Source of the DNA: Burkholderia ambifaria AMMD
GTDB taxonomy: Bacteria > Pseudomonadota > Gammaproteobacteria > Burkholderiales > Burkholderiaceae
Assembly (NCBI RefSeq): GCF_000203915.1
Contig: NC_008390.1
Span: 1,736,001-1,800,000, forward strand
Direction of reading: 5' to 3'
DNA: 64,000 bases
A program made the translations under genes and the position numbers. Below are positions 10,152-18,296 of the stretch, one piece after another. The notes under the pieces are model-generated. The model did no database searches, had not been told where the DNA came from, and saw nothing but the letters and a program-made list of their open reading frames with translations. The stretch's first letter is position 1. Every line of letters starts with the position of its first letter.

Positions 10152-10880
10152 ATGACGGTGTATTTCATCGGCGCGGGCCCTGGCGACCCCGAACTGATCA
10201 CGGTGAAGGGCCAGCGCCTCGTGCGCACGTGCCCGGTGATCCTGTATGCGGGCTCGCTCGTGCCGCCGGCCGTGCTCGACGGCCATCGCGCGGAGCAGGT
10301 CGTCAATACCGCCGAGCTCGATCTCGATGCGATCGTCGCGCTGCTCGCCGATGCGCATGCGAAAGGGCAGGACGTCGCGCGCGTGCATTCGGGCGATCCG
10401 TCGCTGTACGGCGCGATCGGCGAACAGATCCGCCGGCTGAAAACGCTCGGGATTCCGTATGAAATCGTGCCGGGCGTGACGGCCACGGCCGCATGCGCAG
10501 CGACGCTCGGCGTCGAGCTGACGCTGCCCGGTATCGCGCAGACGGTGATCCTCACGCGCTTCGCGGGCAAGACGACGATGCCGGAAGGCGAAGCGCTCGG
10601 CGCGCTCGCCGCGCACCGCGCGACGCTCGCGATCCATCTCGGCGTGCGCCATCTCGCGCGGATCGTCGACGAAGTGCTGCCGCATTACGGACCCGACTGC
10701 CCGGTCGCGGTGATCTATCGCGCGAGCTGGCCCGACGAGGAACGCGTGACCGGCACGCTGGCCGACATCGTCGGCAAGGTGCAGGGCACGCAGATCGAAC
10801 GCACCGCGCTGATTCTGGTCGGGCGCGTGCTCGATGCGGAAGGGTTCGCGGATTCGACGCTGTATGCGAGCGGCGGCTGA
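10152..10880 (+). CDS. cobM: precorrin-4 C11-methyltransferase
   Basis: S-adenosylmethionine-dependent methylation of C11 (CobM/CbiF). The 242 residues contain YFIGAGPGDPELITVKG, YAGSLVPP, VHSGDPSLYGAIGEQIR and VPGVTATAACAATLG, all typical of the family. ATG at 10152 was preferred over an in-frame ATG six codons earlier because GGAG sits about ten bases upstream. Last gene of the plus-strand cobalamin operon. Confidence 0.94.
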   Translation: MTVYFIGAGPGDPELITVKGQRLVRTCPVILYAGSLVPPAVLDGHRAEQVVNTAELDLDAIVALLADAHAKGQDVARVHSGDPSLYGAIGEQIRRLKTLGIPYEIVPGVTATAACAATLGVELTLPGIAQTVILTRFAGKTTMPEGEALGALAAHRATLAIHLGVRHLARIVDEVLPHYGPDCPVAVIYRASWPDEERVTGTLADIVGKVQGTQIERTALILVGRVLDAEGFADSTLYASGG

Positions 10881-10921
10881 TTGCGCGTAAGCGAAACGCG
10901 ATGCGGGCCGAGGCACACGCT

Positions 10922-12118
10922 CTACGCACCCGCGACGCGCGGCGCAAACCGCGGCGCGAAACCCGCCGCCAGCGCGAACAGCACGACACACAGGCAAGCC
11001 ATCGCGACCCACGCGGGCGACAGATCCGCGAGATGCTGGCGCACGATGCCCGCCGCGAACGGAAACAACGCCGCGATCAGATAGCCGACACCCTGCACGA
11101 ACCCCGTCAACGATGCGGCATCGGCCGGCGTCGCCGCATGATCGACCGTGACGATCAGCGACAGCGGAAACAGCGCGCCGATGCCCGCACCCAGCAGCAG
11201 CGCGGCCGGCAACGCGAGCGCCTGCGGCGCGGCCAGCATCACCAGCAGCCCCGCCAGCAGCGACGCGATCGCCGCGTGCAGCGCGGGCCGGCGATCAGGC
11301 AGGCGGTCGATCGTCGCCGAGATCGTCAGCCCCGCGACGACTTCCGCGAGCGTCACGCCGCCGAGCAGGCCGCCGGCCGCGGTCGGCGACCAGCCGAGCC
11401 GCATGTAGTACGGCGGCAGCCATGCCAGCACGAGTGTGTAGGCACCGGTCGCGATCCCGAAGAACACCGCGAGCCGCCATGCGCGCGGCGAGCGCGACGG
11501 TCGCGCATGCGCCGCCGATGTCGCGGCCGACGCCGGCAGCGCTCCGGACGCCGGCGCGTCGCCGTCACGACTGGCCAGCGGCCACGCGAGCGCTGCAAGG
11601 GCGGCCGGCAGCGCCCAGCCCGCGAGCGCGACGAGCCAGCCCCAGCGGGCCGCGGCGAACGGCGCGACGACGCTCGCGAGCACCGCGCCGCCCATGATCG
11701 ACGTCGAATAGACGCCCATCGCGCCGCCGATCCGCGTCGCGAAATGCGTCTTCACGAACCCCGGCAGCAATGCCTGCACCATGGCGATCCCGATGCCCGC
11801 GCAGCATGCGCTTGCCAGCAGCACCCACGCATGCTGCGCACCAATGCGCGACGCGCAGGCGAACCCGATCAGCGCGACGCCGAGCCACACGCCGCCAGCG
11901 ATCCCCGTCACGCGTTGCAGCCGCCGCGCGCTCAGCGCGCCCACGCCCATCAGCAGGATCGGGATCGTGGTCAGCAGGCTCGCCGCGCCGTCACCGATGC
12001 CGGTCGCGCGCTGGATCATGTCGAGCAGCGGACCGATCGCGGCCAGCGCCGGCCGCAGGTTCAAACCGACCAGCACGATGGCGGCAAGCCGCCAGCCGGG
12101 GGAAATGCAGCGATTCAT
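10922..12118 (-). CDS. MFS transporter, CynX/NimT-like
   Basis: A 398-residue major facilitator membrane protein with about 12 hydrophobic segments. The N-terminal GLNLRPALAAIGPLLDMIQRATG and the LLTTIPILLMGVGAL stretch are characteristic of the cyanate/2-nitroimidazole (CynX, NimT) exporter branch. The start has GAGGA six bases upstream. It is divergent from a MarR-type gene with two palindromic boxes between them, the arrangement expected for a drug-type exporter under MarR control. The substrate is unknown. Confidence 0.82.
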   Translation of the reverse strand: MNRCISPGWRLAAIVLVGLNLRPALAAIGPLLDMIQRATGIGDGAASLLTTIPILLMGVGALSARRLQRVTGIAGGVWLGVALIGFACASRIGAQHAWVLLASACCAGIGIAMVQALLPGFVKTHFATRIGGAMGVYSTSIMGGAVLASVVAPFAAARWGWLVALAGWALPAALAALAWPLASRDGDAPASGALPASAATSAAHARPSRSPRAWRLAVFFGIATGAYTLVLAWLPPYYMRLGWSPTAAGGLLGGVTLAEVVAGLTISATIDRLPDRRPALHAAIASLLAGLLVMLAAPQALALPAALLLGAGIGALFPLSLIVTVDHAATPADAASLTGFVQGVGYLIAALFPFAAGIVRQHLADLSPAWVAMACLCVVLFALAAGFAPRFAPRVAGA

Positions 12119-12178
12119 GGAGTCCTCGATATCGGTGCGCGACACCGCCGTCGGCGTGGCGTGCGTTTTCATGTAAAG

Positions 12179-12224
12179 TATCTCGACATCAAGATAAATC
12201 GGCATTTATCTCGACGTCAAGATA
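12179..12224. promoter_or_regulatory. two MarR-type palindromic operators
   Basis: Two near-identical 18-base inverted repeats, TATCTCGACRTCAAGATA, at 12179-12196 and 12207-12224. Centres are 28 bases apart. Each is a palindrome with one mismatch (ATCTCGAC/GTCAAGAT), typical of MarR-family sites. They lie between the divergent transporter and marR-like genes, so a repressor here could control both. Confidence 0.72.
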
Positions 12225-12246
12225 ACTGGTGAGCCGAGGAGGGTTA

Positions 12247-12780
12247 ATGGATCGAGCCGCGCATGCGCTCGCGCAATGGCGCGTCGAGCGTCCGGATCTG
12301 GATGCGTCGTCGATGCTCGTGATGGGACGGCTGCAGGAAGCCGCGCTCGTGATCGCGCGCGACGGCCTCAATCCGCTTTTCGCGCGCTACGGGTTGCAGC
12401 CGGGCGAATTCGACGTGCTGGCGACGCTGCGACGCAGCGGCGCGCCGTTCGCGCTGACGCCGACCGCGCTGTACGACGCGCTGATGATGTCGTCGGGCGG
12501 GATGACCGCACGGATCGACCGGTTGCACAAGGCCGGTTGGGTCGAGCGTCTGCCGAATCCCGCCGACGGCCGCGGCACGCTCGTCGCGCTGACGGACGCG
12601 GGCCGCGCGCTGATCGACGAGGCGGTGGTCGCGCACGTCGACAATCAGCGCGCGATGCTGGCGGTGCTGTCGCAGGCGGAGCAGACGCAGTTGTCGGCGC
12701 TGCTGGAAAAGCTGCTGGCGGGGTTGGAGGGAGGGGAGTCGGCGCCGGTAGAAAAGCAGCGGCGCGGATCGTCACGCTGA
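12247..12780 (+). CDS. MarR-family transcriptional regulator
   Basis: A 177-residue winged-helix regulator. The DNA-binding region is visible as LQPGEFDVLATLRRSG, followed by a recognition helix containing MMSSGGMTARIDRLHKAG and the wing VERLPNPADGRGTLVALTDAG. ATG at 12247 has AGGAGGG seven bases before it. Probably a repressor of itself and of the divergent CynX/NimT-like exporter through the twin palindromes; the ligand is unknown. Confidence 0.88.
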   Translation: MDRAAHALAQWRVERPDLDASSMLVMGRLQEAALVIARDGLNPLFARYGLQPGEFDVLATLRRSGAPFALTPTALYDALMMSSGGMTARIDRLHKAGWVERLPNPADGRGTLVALTDAGRALIDEAVVAHVDNQRAMLAVLSQAEQTQLSALLEKLLAGLEGGESAPVEKQRRGSSR

Positions 12781-12806
12781 GTCACGCTGAACGCGACGCG
12801 CGGATA

Positions 12807-12925
12807 GCAGAAACGCAGAAACGCAGAAACGCAGAAACGCAGAAACGCAGAAACGCAGAAACGCAGAAACGCAGAAACGCAGAAACGCAGAAACGCAGAA
12901 ACGCAGAAACGCAGAAACGCAGAAA
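12807..12925. repeat. octamer microsatellite, about 15 copies of GCAGAAAC
   Basis: A perfect head-to-tail array of the 8-base unit GCAGAAAC (14.9 copies) lies just after the marR-like stop and before the convergent GST gene. It is outside any credible coding sequence. It is far lower in GC than its surroundings, and its perfection suggests recent expansion by slippage. Confidence 0.97.
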
Positions 12926-12940
12926 GGTAACCAGCAAACC

Positions 12941-12962
12941 GCCCGCCGCGCAAGCGGCGGGC
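12941..12962. terminator. GC-rich hairpin between convergent genes
   Basis: Perfect 9-bp stem GCCCGCCGC/GCGGCGGGC with a GCAA tetraloop, between the convergent marR-like and GST genes. There is no strong T-run on either side, so termination is plausible but not certain. Confidence 0.45.
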
Positions 12963-13021
12963 CGGACAGGCGTCGAGCCAGTCACGCAGCAGGCCGCACC
13001 CGGCGCGCCCGCTGCCGCGAA

Positions 13022-13726
13022 TCAGCCGCGTGCCGGAATAGTGAGCCCGCGCGCGACGGCCGGACGCGCGACGAACGCGTCGAGCACGCGCTTGACGTTG
13101 CGGAATTCACTGAAGCCGACGAGATCGCCCGCCTCGTAGAACCCGACCAGGTTGCGCACCCACGGGAAGATCGAGATATCGGCGATCGTGTACGTATCGC
13201 CCATCATCCACTTGCGGTTCGCGAGATGCGCGTCGAGCACGGCGAGCAGGCGCTTCGACTCGGCGGCGTAGCGGTCGCGCGGACGCTTGTCCTCGTAGTC
13301 GCGGCCGGCGAACTTGTGGAAGAAGCCGACCTGGCCGAACATCGGGCCGATGCCGCCCATCTGGAACATCACCCACTGGATCGTCTCGTAGCGGCCCGCG
13401 GCGTCCTTCGGCATCAACTGGCCCGTCTTGTCGGCGAGATAGATCAGGATCGCGCCCGATTCGAACAGCGGCAGCGGCCGGCCGTCGGGGCCGTTCGGAT
13501 CGATGATCGCCGGGATCTTGTTGTTCGGGTTCAGCGACAGGAATTCAGGCGACATCTGGTCGTCCGTGTCGAAGCTCACGAGGTGCGGCTCGTACGGCAG
13601 GCCGGTCTCCTCGAGCATGATCGACACCTTGACGCCGTTGGGCGTCGGCAGCGAGTACAGCTGGAGACGGTCGGGATGCTGGGCCGGCCATTTTTTCGTG
13701 ATCGGGAAGGCGGACAGGTCGGGCAT
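13022..13726 (-). CDS. glutathione S-transferase, Nu-class (YfcG/YghU-like)
   Basis: A 234-residue cytosolic GST. The N-terminal thioredoxin-fold domain contains the Nu-class signature LYSLPTPNGVKVSIMLEE, NPNNKIPAI and FESGAILIYLADKTG. The all-helical C-terminal domain contains GDTYTIADISIFPWV. Family members use glutathione or glutathione disulfide and show disulfide-bond reductase activity. The gene is single and convergent with the marR-like gene. Confidence 0.9.
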   Translation of the reverse strand: MPDLSAFPITKKWPAQHPDRLQLYSLPTPNGVKVSIMLEETGLPYEPHLVSFDTDDQMSPEFLSLNPNNKIPAIIDPNGPDGRPLPLFESGAILIYLADKTGQLMPKDAAGRYETIQWVMFQMGGIGPMFGQVGFFHKFAGRDYEDKRPRDRYAAESKRLLAVLDAHLANRKWMMGDTYTIADISIFPWVRNLVGFYEAGDLVGFSEFRNVKRVLDAFVARPAVARGLTIPARG

Positions 13727-13932
13727 GGAGGTTCGCTCGTCAACGTGGAGGATCCGCGATCCGCCGGCCAGCCGTGCGCCGCCAAGCGCCCCCGGCACGG
13801 CGGCTGGGGCGGGACGAGCGCATCGGCAAGCGGGCGGGCCGCGCCGAAAACGCCCACTGTAGCCGATCCCCGCAATCGCTGCAGACGGCAGCCGCGCGTC
13901 GCGCGCAAGCGCCGCCGCATGTCACTTCGTCG

Positions 13933-15057
13933 TCAGAAGTTGTGCCGCAACCCGACCATCGCGGCCGTCGTGCCGACCCCGGGCGCGACCGGCTGCCCGT
14001 ACACCAGCATCTGATCCATCGTGCCGCGGTTGTTCACGTGGCCGGCCTGCGCATAGACCATCGTCCGCTTCGACAGGCTGTAGTCGGCCGTGAGCACGAC
14101 GGCCGTCGACCGGTTCGCGGAGCGGTTGCGGTCCTTCAGGTAGTACACGGCGGAGGCGACCTGCAACGCGGGCGTGAAGCGATAGCCGACACCGGCCGAC
14201 AGCATGTCGAGGTTCACGCGGTCCGCATGCGCGGGATTCCGGCCGTTGCCATACGACGCCGACACCGAGAAATCGCGGATCGTGTATTTCGCGCCGACGT
14301 AGACGAAGCGGTTGTTGTCGACGCCGGTCGGCGCGACACCCGGTGCCGGATTCGTGTCGTGGCCGTTGTAGTAGACGGCCGATGCATTGAGCCCGTAGTT
14401 CGAATACCGGAGCACGACGGATTCGCGCGTGCCGCCCTGAAACTGTCCGGCGACGCCGCCGGGTGCGTATTCGAGCGCGAGCGACACGCCCGCGAACGTC
14501 GGCGACTGATAGACGAGCGCATTGCTGTCGTACAGCGCACCGATCGCGCCGTTGGTGCTCGTCGCCGGCCAGCCGGCCGCGGTGTTCAGGCCGAGCCACG
14601 CGGTCAGCACGCTGCCGAAGAACTGCGCGTTGCGCACGTCGGTGTCGGCCATCGCGTAGATCATCGGCACGATCTGGCGGCCGGCCGTCACCGTGCCGAA
14701 CGGCCCCGATACGCCGAGCGACGCAATCTGGTTGAAGATCGCGACGGCGCCCGGCGTGTCGCTGAGCTGGAGCCGGCCGGTGCCGCTGTCGAACGAACCC
14801 TGCAGCTTGAAGTTGACCTTGTAGCCGCCGCCGAGGTCCTCGCTGCCCTTGATGCCCCAGAAGCTCGAGTAGATGCCGCCGTCCTTCATCCGGAACACCT
14901 TGCCGGTGTTCGGCGCGTTCGGGCGGAACGAAGCGGCCGACGTGCTCTGGTACAGCAGGCCCGTGTCGACCACGCCGTACAGCGTGACGGAGGATTGCGC
15001 CTGCGCGAGCGCCGAACAGCCGGCAAGCGCCGCGAGCGCGGCCAGTTTCGTCTTCAT
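13933..15057 (-). CDS. general porin, Burkholderia type (16-stranded barrel)
   Basis: An outer-membrane trimeric porin for small hydrophilic solutes. The 374-residue precursor has a signal peptide (residues 1-20, ending LAQAQ), mature start SSVTLYGVVDTGLLY, repeated amphipathic beta-strand patterns, SSFWGIKGSEDLGGGYKVNF, and the C-terminal Phe (LRHNF) recognised by the BAM machinery. Start: ATG after GGAGA. The porin is downstream of, and on the same strand as, a large MalT-like regulator. Confidence 0.93.
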   Translation of the reverse strand: MKTKLAALAALAGCSALAQAQSSVTLYGVVDTGLLYQSTSAASFRPNAPNTGKVFRMKDGGIYSSFWGIKGSEDLGGGYKVNFKLQGSFDSGTGRLQLSDTPGAVAIFNQIASLGVSGPFGTVTAGRQIVPMIYAMADTDVRNAQFFGSVLTAWLGLNTAAGWPATSTNGAIGALYDSNALVYQSPTFAGVSLALEYAPGGVAGQFQGGTRESVVLRYSNYGLNASAVYYNGHDTNPAPGVAPTGVDNNRFVYVGAKYTIRDFSVSASYGNGRNPAHADRVNLDMLSAGVGYRFTPALQVASAVYYLKDRNRSANRSTAVVLTADYSLSKRTMVYAQAGHVNNRGTMDQMLVYGQPVAPGVGTTAAMVGLRHNF

Positions 15058-15321
15058 CGAAGTCTCCAGGATCGTAATGGACCGCACGGGATCGAGCCCG
15101 GGCGGGTGAAGCGAGTGAAGCGGGGCAGCATCGAGGCAGGCGGGAAGGCGCGCGAGGCGACGCCGGTGCAAGCCGTGCGGAAAGACTACGCAACGGCGCG
15201 CGGCCGCTCCCCCCCATGCGCGGGGGGCAGGGTTGCGGAGAATCGAACGGGGATCAACGCCGATGCCGGCGGCAACAGTTGCAACGGGCGCAACAGCCGG
15301 CAACGCCGGCCTACGCAGCGA

Positions 15322-18015
15322 TCAAGGCGCGCTTTCGAGCAACCCGAGCACCAGCGCGCGGCGCACGACGTGCTTGCGTGAGCTGGCGTCGAGCTTGCCG
15401 AACAGGTTCTTCAGGTGCCATTTCACGGTTTCCTCGCCGACGGCGAGCGCCACCGCGATCTCCTTGTTCGACAGGCTGCGCGCGAGCAGCTCGAGAATCG
15501 CGCGCTCCTTGGGCGTCAGCACGACGCTCGGCACCGCGCGCGGGCTGGCCGTGCTGCGCGGCGCGGGCGGCACGATGCGCGGCTGCGGTTGCGCGGACCT
15601 TGCCGGAGCATCGCGCTCGATCGCCTCGTCGCCGATGCGGCGCGCCCAGTCGGCGACGGCCGGATGCGTATCGGCGAGCGTGCGCGTGAGGCCGAACATG
15701 TCCGCGAGGTTCATCGCCTCGTCGAGCCGCGCGCGGCCGTCGTGCCCGGATTGTTCGAGCGCGAACGCGCCGAGCGCCATGATCTCGATGCGCGCGCCCC
15801 CGAGACTCATCTCGCGGGCCAGCACGGCCGCTTCGTCGAGCGCCGCGCACGCATCGTCCCAGCGGCGCGCGGCAAGCGCGGCGCCCGCATGCGCGATCGC
15901 CTGCAGCAGCACGACGGGGCGCCGCCACAACGGGCCATGCGACGGAAACTCGGCCGCGGCGATCGCATCGATCCGCTCGACGAGCGCATGACAGGTCGCC
16001 TCGCGATAACGCGCCGCGTGAATGCGCACCTGCTCGGCGAGACTCGCCACCGACAGCCGCGGCAGCCGGCGCGCGACGCCCAGCGCGTCGAGCGCCTCGA
16101 GCAGGTCGATCGCGCGATGCTCGACGCCGCGCAGCAGCGCGATGCGCGCGGACGTCCGATAGCCGAGCAGCACGGTGTCGGGCGTGCCCGCGTGCTCGAG
16201 CACGTCGAGCCGGTTCGCGAGCAGCGCGGCGGCCTGGTCGACGCGATCGGCCTCGTAGGCGATCGCCGCGCACATCGCCGCCAACATGCAGGTCAGCGGA
16301 TGGCGGCGCCCGAGGTCGGCTTCCGCGCGCGCGAGTGCCGGCGACAACGCGTCGTCCGCGAGCCGGATCTGGCCTTCGCACAGGTAGCTCAGGCCCGTGA
16401 TCAGCTCGCCCCAGCGCGCGACGTAGCCGAACCCGGCAGCCGTCCCGCCGCGCGGCGCGGCCTGCTGGTAGCGGCGCGCCTGCGCCGGTTCGCCGACGAT
16501 GATCGCGCGCGCCGACAGGCGGTTCGCATGCATCTGCGCGAGCCACGTCGCCGCAGGCGGCGTGAAGTCGGCCCACGGCTCGAACAGCTCGACGAAACGG
16601 TCGATTTCGTCCGCGTAATAGGCCGCCGCGCTGAGGATCAGCGCACATTCGTAGCGCATAGCGGCCGGCGTGGCGGCGTCGGCGAGGATGCCGGCGATCT
16701 GGCGCTGCGCCTCCACATGGCGCTCGCCCAGCGCCAGTGCCCACGCGACCGCGATCCGCAGCGTCGGACGCTTGTCGAGTTCCGCATCGGGCAGCAGCGC
16801 GAGCCAGTCGAGTACGTCGTTGATTCGGCCCTGCTTGATCGCATCCTCGAGGCAGCGCTGCGCGAGCGCGTACGCGGTCTCGACCTGGCCGGCCGCATAC
16901 GCATGACGCGCGGCTTCCTCCGTCATCCCGTGCGCATCGAGCCATGCGGCCGCGCGTCCATGCAGCACGCTGCGCTCCGCGGCCGGGCCCGCCGCCAGAC
17001 GGTCGCGCAGCGTATCGCGCACGAGCGGATGCAGCCGGCACCAGTCGGAGTCATCCGATGCGATGAACAGCGGCGTATCGCGCGCGAGCCGCGCGAGCCG
17101 GTCGGGCGCCTCCGCATCGTCGAGCAGCGCGGCACACAGCGACGGATGCAGGCGATCGGCGATGCTCGTGCGCGTCAGGAACGCGGTGTCGTCGGCGGAC
17201 AGGTTCGCGAGCAGCAGCTCGACGAGCCGGTCGCGAGTACCGTCCATGCGCGCGGCGAGCGCGTCGACGGCCTGGCGCGGATCGGCCGAGCGCGCCATCG
17301 CGGCCATCGCGAGCTGCAGCCCGAGCGGCCAGCCGTCCACGCGCTCGAACAGCCGCGCGCACGCATCGGCGTCGACCCGCTGTGCGAAGCGCGCACCGAC
17401 CAGCGCGATCGTCTCGTCGAGCGTGAAGCGCAGCCATTCGGGGCCCGCGAGCGTGCATTGGCCGCCGGCGAGCAGGTCGCCGGCCGCGCGATCGAGCCCG
17501 CGCCGGCCCGCGACGATCACCCGCAGGTTCTGCGGCGCGTTGTGCAGCACATAGGTCAGCGCGTCGAGGCCGGCGGCCGGCAGCCGCTCCGCGTCGTCGA
17601 CGATCAACAGCGCGTCGATCGACAGTTGCGCGACTTCGGCCAGCCACGCGGTGAGTCCCTCCAGCGCGCGCGCCGCGCCGCCCGCGATCAGACGCCCGAA
17701 GCCGGGCCGCGCGCAACCCGTGCGCACCGCCTGCACGAGCCCCTGCAGCAGGCGCGGCGCGTCGTCGCGCTCGTCGGCGGACAGCCACACGACCGCGCGG
17801 CCGAGCGCGAGTGATTCGCGCCGCCATTGCGCGAGCAGCGACGTCTTGCCGTAGCCGGCCGGCGCCTGCACGAGCATCACGGGCCGGGCGTCGAACGCCG
17901 GCGCGGCGAGGCTCAGCCGCGCACGCGCGAGCAACTGCGCCGGCACGCGCGGCGCGGTCGTCTTCAGCACGAGTTCGGTGGGGGGCGCGTCGGCGCGATC
18001 GGGTGGGTGGGCCAT
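15322..18015 (-). CDS. MalT-like LuxR-family transcriptional activator (STAND ATPase)
   Basis: An 897-residue signal-integrating regulator. A Walker A motif (APAGYGKTSLLAQW) sits near residue 55 and a Walker-B-like LLIVDDAERLP near residue 145. A long helical repeat sensor region follows, with a C-terminal LuxR HTH (LTPKERAILELLARSLSNKE, then VKWHLKNLFGKLDASSR). This is the MalT/AlkS architecture, in which ATP and an inducer drive multimer formation on direct-repeat sites. The start is the ATG nearest the family N-terminus and has no clear ribosome-binding site. Four 13-bp direct repeats lie in the divergent promoter region. Confidence 0.88.
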   Translation of the reverse strand: MAHPPDRADAPPTELVLKTTAPRVPAQLLARARLSLAAPAFDARPVMLVQAPAGYGKTSLLAQWRRESLALGRAVVWLSADERDDAPRLLQGLVQAVRTGCARPGFGRLIAGGAARALEGLTAWLAEVAQLSIDALLIVDDAERLPAAGLDALTYVLHNAPQNLRVIVAGRRGLDRAAGDLLAGGQCTLAGPEWLRFTLDETIALVGARFAQRVDADACARLFERVDGWPLGLQLAMAAMARSADPRQAVDALAARMDGTRDRLVELLLANLSADDTAFLTRTSIADRLHPSLCAALLDDAEAPDRLARLARDTPLFIASDDSDWCRLHPLVRDTLRDRLAAGPAAERSVLHGRAAAWLDAHGMTEEAARHAYAAGQVETAYALAQRCLEDAIKQGRINDVLDWLALLPDAELDKRPTLRIAVAWALALGERHVEAQRQIAGILADAATPAAMRYECALILSAAAYYADEIDRFVELFEPWADFTPPAATWLAQMHANRLSARAIIVGEPAQARRYQQAAPRGGTAAGFGYVARWGELITGLSYLCEGQIRLADDALSPALARAEADLGRRHPLTCMLAAMCAAIAYEADRVDQAAALLANRLDVLEHAGTPDTVLLGYRTSARIALLRGVEHRAIDLLEALDALGVARRLPRLSVASLAEQVRIHAARYREATCHALVERIDAIAAAEFPSHGPLWRRPVVLLQAIAHAGAALAARRWDDACAALDEAAVLAREMSLGGARIEIMALGAFALEQSGHDGRARLDEAMNLADMFGLTRTLADTHPAVADWARRIGDEAIERDAPARSAQPQPRIVPPAPRSTASPRAVPSVVLTPKERAILELLARSLSNKEIAVALAVGEETVKWHLKNLFGKLDASSRKHVVRRALVLGLLESAP

Positions 18016-18174
18016 CGGGGCAGCAGTGGGAATCCGGCGATGCCGTGCGGGCCAGCGTCCGGGGTGGGCGTGGGGGGAAGGATCGGTCGAACCGCGCTCG
18101 CGCGTCAATCCCCCCCGCGGCGAGTGGGGCCGCGCCGCCGCCTGGTCGATAGCATGGGTTCCGAAGCATGACGA

Positions 18175-18226
18175 ACGCAACCGACCCATGCAACTGACGA
18201 ATGCAACTCACCCATGCAACGAGGAG
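18175..18226. repeat. four 13-bp direct repeats in a divergent promoter region
   Basis: Heptamers ACGCAAC (18175), ATGCAAC (18188), ATGCAAC (18201) and ATGCAAC (18214) recur at exactly 13-base spacing, and the six bases between them alternate in type. They lie between the MalT-like gene and the UspA/hemerythrin-like gene. Direct repeats of this kind suit a multimerising activator of MalT type. Confidence 0.7.
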
Positions 18227-18232
18227 TGGACC

Positions 18233-18283
18233 ATGAACATCGTATCGACCGGCGCGCGACCGAGCGTGCCGAACGCCGGATAA
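18233..18283 (+). CDS. possible 16-residue leader ORF
   Basis: ATG with GAGGAG nine bases upstream opens a 16-codon frame (MNIVSTGARPSVPNAG) that ends 13 bases before the next gene. The ribosome-binding site is better than chance in this GC context, but the peptide matches nothing I recognise. It could be a leader peptide or the remnant of a longer gene. Confidence 0.2.
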   Translation: MNIVSTGARPSVPNAG

Positions 18284-18296
18284 GCGGAGCGACACG

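Noticed and set aside
10493-12232. 579-codon plus-strand frame after cobM
   Set aside because: Overlaps cobM in another frame and is antisense to the MFS gene; Arg/Gln/His-rich shadow composition.
12805-12925. Octamer array as a coding repeat (QKRRNAET-type peptide)
   Set aside because: All frames are open only because the unit lacks stop codons; it lies after the marR-like stop and has no start site of its own.
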